DNA from: Oceanobacillus oncorhynchi
Lineage (GTDB): Bacteria; Bacillota; Bacilli; Bacillales; Amphibacillaceae
Reading direction: 5' to 3'
DNA length: 64,000 nt
Assembly (NCBI RefSeq): GCF_000821065.1
Contig: NZ_CDGG01000001.1
Location: 3,906,001-3,970,000, forward strand
The translations under genes and the position numbers were made by a program. The notes beneath the pieces were generated by a model, which saw only the letters and a program-made list of their open reading frames with translations, was not told the DNA's origin and ran no database searches. This document shows, one piece after another, positions 61,696 through 64,000 of the stretch; within the stretch, counting starts at the first letter, position 1; each line of letters starts with the position of its first letter.

Positions 61696-62239
61696 CAGGC
61701 CTGCCGATATTATTAAATGGGTAGAATCGGAATGTTACTTCCCCAATAATTGCCTCTTCATTCAGAAAGCCGAAGAAGCGGCTGTCATTACTGTTTCCGC
61801 GATTATCGCCTAAAACAAAATAGGTATTCTCCGGAACAATGGAATAGCCTGTTAATTCTTCTAATGTAAAATTACCAGTTTGAAAACCCATTTTCGCCGG
61901 ACTGTCATCATTTATTAAGTAGGATTCCTCCACTGCTTCTCCATTTAAATATAACGTATTACTTTTATATTCGATATGATCGCCTGGTACACCAATAACC
62001 CGTTTCACGTAATAATTGTCAGAGTCAGGGGCCTGGAATACAATCACATCAAACCGGTCTATTGAAGCTACTTTATTAACAATGATTTTATCCTGATCGA
62101 AAAAAGTGGGCTGCATCGATTCACCCCATACGACCGAAGGAGCTAAAAGGAAATTTTTAACAATAAATAATCCGATAACAACAAAAAGAATAATTCTGCA
62201 AAGCAAATAGAATTCTTTCTTTATTGCGCTCCGCTCCAT
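61691..62239 (-). CDS. lepB: Type I signal peptidase
   Basis: Membrane serine/lysine protease that removes signal peptides, of the Bacillus SipS type (182 aa). One N-terminal helix (about 12-30) is followed by the Ser motif in WGESMQPTF, the Lys motif in YYVKRVIGVPGD and the GDNRGNSNDSR box. The ATG at 62239 follows AAAGGAGGTG by 6 nt; a GTG three codons upstream would overlap that site. Single gene. Confidence 0.95.
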   Translation of the reverse strand: MERSAIKKEFYLLCRIILFVVIGLFIVKNFLLAPSVVWGESMQPTFFDQDKIIVNKVASIDRFDVIVFQAPDSDNYYVKRVIGVPGDHIEYKSNTLYLNGEAVEESYLINDDSPAKMGFQTGNFTLEELTGYSIVPENTYFVLGDNRGNSNDSRFFGFLNEEAIIGEVTFRFYPFNNIGRPE

Positions 62240-62390
62240 ACTGGGCACCTCCTTTAAACAAATACTCTCTTCTTTTATTATACAATATAAGCAGGAGAAT
62301 GGAACGATATATATTTATATATTCTAAAATTATTCTATACATAGGGGTGAATAAAGTCCCTAAGAAAGGATGTTCCAAACGTACAATCAT

Positions 62391-62430
62391 AAAAAACATG
62401 CGTCAGTAATAAATCAGACACATGTTTTTT
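62391..62430 (-). terminator. Terminator after GH13-like gene
   Basis: Arms AAAAAACATG and CATGTTTTTT with a partial inner stem, 40 bp past the stop. Confidence 0.75.
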
Positions 62431-62470
62431 ATGCAGTTATATTTCAAATTCACCAAGGTAATTAACAGTA

Positions 62471-63970
62471 TTAATTGTCTGCATGCTCTCTTTGCTTCTG
62501 CTTTCTTTTTAATAGTACAACAGCAATCACAAATAATAAAAGAACAGAAATAATAAAGCCGATAAATAACCAATTAAAGCCTTTATCTTCTTCTAAAAGA
62601 TAGACTTCTACAGATTCTCTCGGTATTCCAATCCGATAATTGCCCTCTTCATTTTCACGGACTAAATTATCCTCTAAAATACCGGTCAGCTGCATACCAG
62701 ATTCTAAATTAGTTTCATCAATATATGCTGATTCACTTCCGTTATTAATAGCGACATACATCACTTCGTCTTCATAGCTGCGGCGGAAAACCAGCATGGA
62801 TGCTTCGGAGCCGACATATTCAAAATCTCCCAACCTTAATGCCGGAAATTCATTGTGCAGCGCAGCAATACGCTTATGAAACTCCCTTAAATCTTCATCT
62901 CCGCTATTAAAAGGAACAAGCCGCTGCGATTCTTCCGCATCCATTCCGTACATGGGAAGCTCTGTCCCCTGCGTTACCATTGTTGCCCCCGGTGTAGTAT
63001 ACATATAGGTCAAGGCAAGCGTCCAAGCAGTGACAGCATTACGTTGATTCTCTGAAAAGATATTTGTAAAACGTTCTTGTTGAAGGCCGTCGATTTGCTT
63101 ATAAAAATCGGTCAGCCTTTGTTCTTCCCACGCATCAAAAATGGCTGAAACATCCTGATCGCTATCTGCAAATGTTTCGCTTAATACTTGATTGAAACCC
63201 GGATAATTGATGAGATCGAGGGATGTATTTTCCATTAACGAAGCTGCTTCATCAATCGTTGCCGCACTTGTATCACCAATCAGATAAAAATCAGGACGGT
63301 TTTCTTTCAAAGCTGCTGTCAGCTCTTCGACAAATGGCTGCGGCGCCATGTCTGCATCATGAAGCTTAAATCCATCCACTTCGGTTTCTTCCTGCCAATA
63401 TCTCGCAGCGTCTAATACATATTCCGCAGCCTCCGGATTTGTTAAATCAAATTGAACTGTTTCTGACAGCCATTCGTCATTTGATTCAGGTGCTCCAAGC
63501 CACCAATCTTCCTTGTCCGCATCATCTGTTAACGGACTGGTATCCGCAGCATAATTAAATACAAAATCAATCATTATTTTCATATCACGATTATGCACTT
63601 CGGATACAAGACGCTCAAAATCTTCCATTGTTCCAAATTGCGGATTGATCTCATAAAAATCATTGATCCAATAACCATGATATCCTCTTTCTTTATTTTC
63701 CGTAATCGGACTCAGGGAAATCGTGGTAATTCCAATATCCTGCAAATCATCTAATTTATTTATAATTCCCTGAAAGTCCCCTCCATGGTAATGATAAGGA
63801 TCGTTAATATCTAATTCTCCTTCAATTTCCGTATCCCCATTATTAAAGCGGTCAATCAATACCTGATAAAATACTTCATTATGTATATCTTCGTCCTGTG
63901 CATGTACCGGTATTTGCATGATAAACATACTGATAACAGCAGCAAATCCAATACTTATTTTTTTAATCAT
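62471..63970 (-). CDS. Membrane-anchored GH13 (alpha-amylase fold) protein, probably inactive
   Basis: A 499-residue exported protein: signal peptide 1-24, an alpha-amylase-type barrel (about 30-385), a small beta domain (386-460), a C-terminal helix (about 467-487) and KRKQKQREHADN. The fold is clear from VFYQVLIDRFNNGD, YHGYWINDFYEINPQFG and TQGTELPMYG. The active site is not kept. The region I His is Tyr (DFVFNY, 135-140). The nucleophile Asp is His204 (GFKLH), with the preceding Arg as Lys. The acid/base Glu is Asp233 (IGDTS). The NHD of region IV is absent (FTNIFSENQ, 301-309). Start ATG follows GGGGGA. It may bind rather than cut glycans. Confidence 0.9.
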   Translation of the reverse strand: MIKKISIGFAAVISMFIMQIPVHAQDEDIHNEVFYQVLIDRFNNGDTEIEGELDINDPYHYHGGDFQGIINKLDDLQDIGITTISLSPITENKERGYHGYWINDFYEINPQFGTMEDFERLVSEVHNRDMKIMIDFVFNYAADTSPLTDDADKEDWWLGAPESNDEWLSETVQFDLTNPEAAEYVLDAARYWQEETEVDGFKLHDADMAPQPFVEELTAALKENRPDFYLIGDTSAATIDEAASLMENTSLDLINYPGFNQVLSETFADSDQDVSAIFDAWEEQRLTDFYKQIDGLQQERFTNIFSENQRNAVTAWTLALTYMYTTPGATMVTQGTELPMYGMDAEESQRLVPFNSGDEDLREFHKRIAALHNEFPALRLGDFEYVGSEASMLVFRRSYEDEVMYVAINNGSESAYIDETNLESGMQLTGILEDNLVRENEEGNYRIGIPRESVEVYLLEEDKGFNWLFIGFIISVLLLFVIAVVLLKRKQKQREHADN

Positions 63971-64000
63971 AGATTTTCCCCCAATGATAATAAAACTGTA

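Overview
The window is AT-rich, low-GC Firmicute chromosome. Gene content and order fit a Bacillaceae member, most likely Oceanobacillus or a close relative. This rests on protein resemblance and on a Bacillus-type gene order (thrS, ytxC, dnaI, dnaB, nrdR, gapB, coaE, mutM, polA, phoR, phoP); no database search was possible. Spore-former markers (YtxC, a YjcZ-type miniprotein, a Spo0E-like phosphatase) support it. I see no prophage, CRISPR array, rRNA, tRNA or intact insertion sequence.

Left part (1-20 kb): core replication, repair and translation genes, almost all on the minus strand. thrS is cut by the window edge and has a T-box leader. A replication-restart operon follows (small conserved gene, nrdR, dnaB, dnaI). 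Then come a frameshifted chemoreceptor, gluconeogenic gapB, the polA-mutM-coaE repair operon, phoP-phoR, a TPP-riboswitch-controlled thiamine transporter, an M3 peptidase and an orphan holin-like gene. A 138-bp MITE-like element lies at 2611-2748, with a degenerate relative near 13.9 kb.

Middle part (20-43 kb): metabolism and envelope. There are a VanW-type protein, NDH-2, a strongly acidic membrane protein, SAM-riboswitch-controlled metI, an Spx paralogue lacking the CxxC pair, an S13 peptidase with no export signal, tatA, rocB with a candidate cre site, and htpX. The clearest regulatory unit is proline catabolism. pruA-putB-putP read leftward from a near-consensus sigma-54 promoter, opposite a PAS/AAA+ sigma-54 activator, with a perfect palindrome between them. 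A SigW-type promoter precedes the NfeD/flotillin operon.

Right part (43-64 kb): HMG-CoA lyase, a YtcJ-type amidohydrolase, and a fumarase-superfamily lyase plus SLC13 permease divergent from a LacI-type regulator with two identical 18-bp operators. Further right are a Glu-rich lipoprotein, guaC, an AarF/UbiB kinase whose only well-placed start codon is ATT, ddl, rodA, signal peptidase I, and a membrane-anchored GH13 protein that has lost the catalytic triad.

I found no clear new multi-gene system. The most unusual items are the dead GH13 protein, the ATT start, the twin LacI operators, the sigma-54 proline switch, the CxxT Spx paralogue, the MITE-like repeat and a run of four hairpins upstream of putP.
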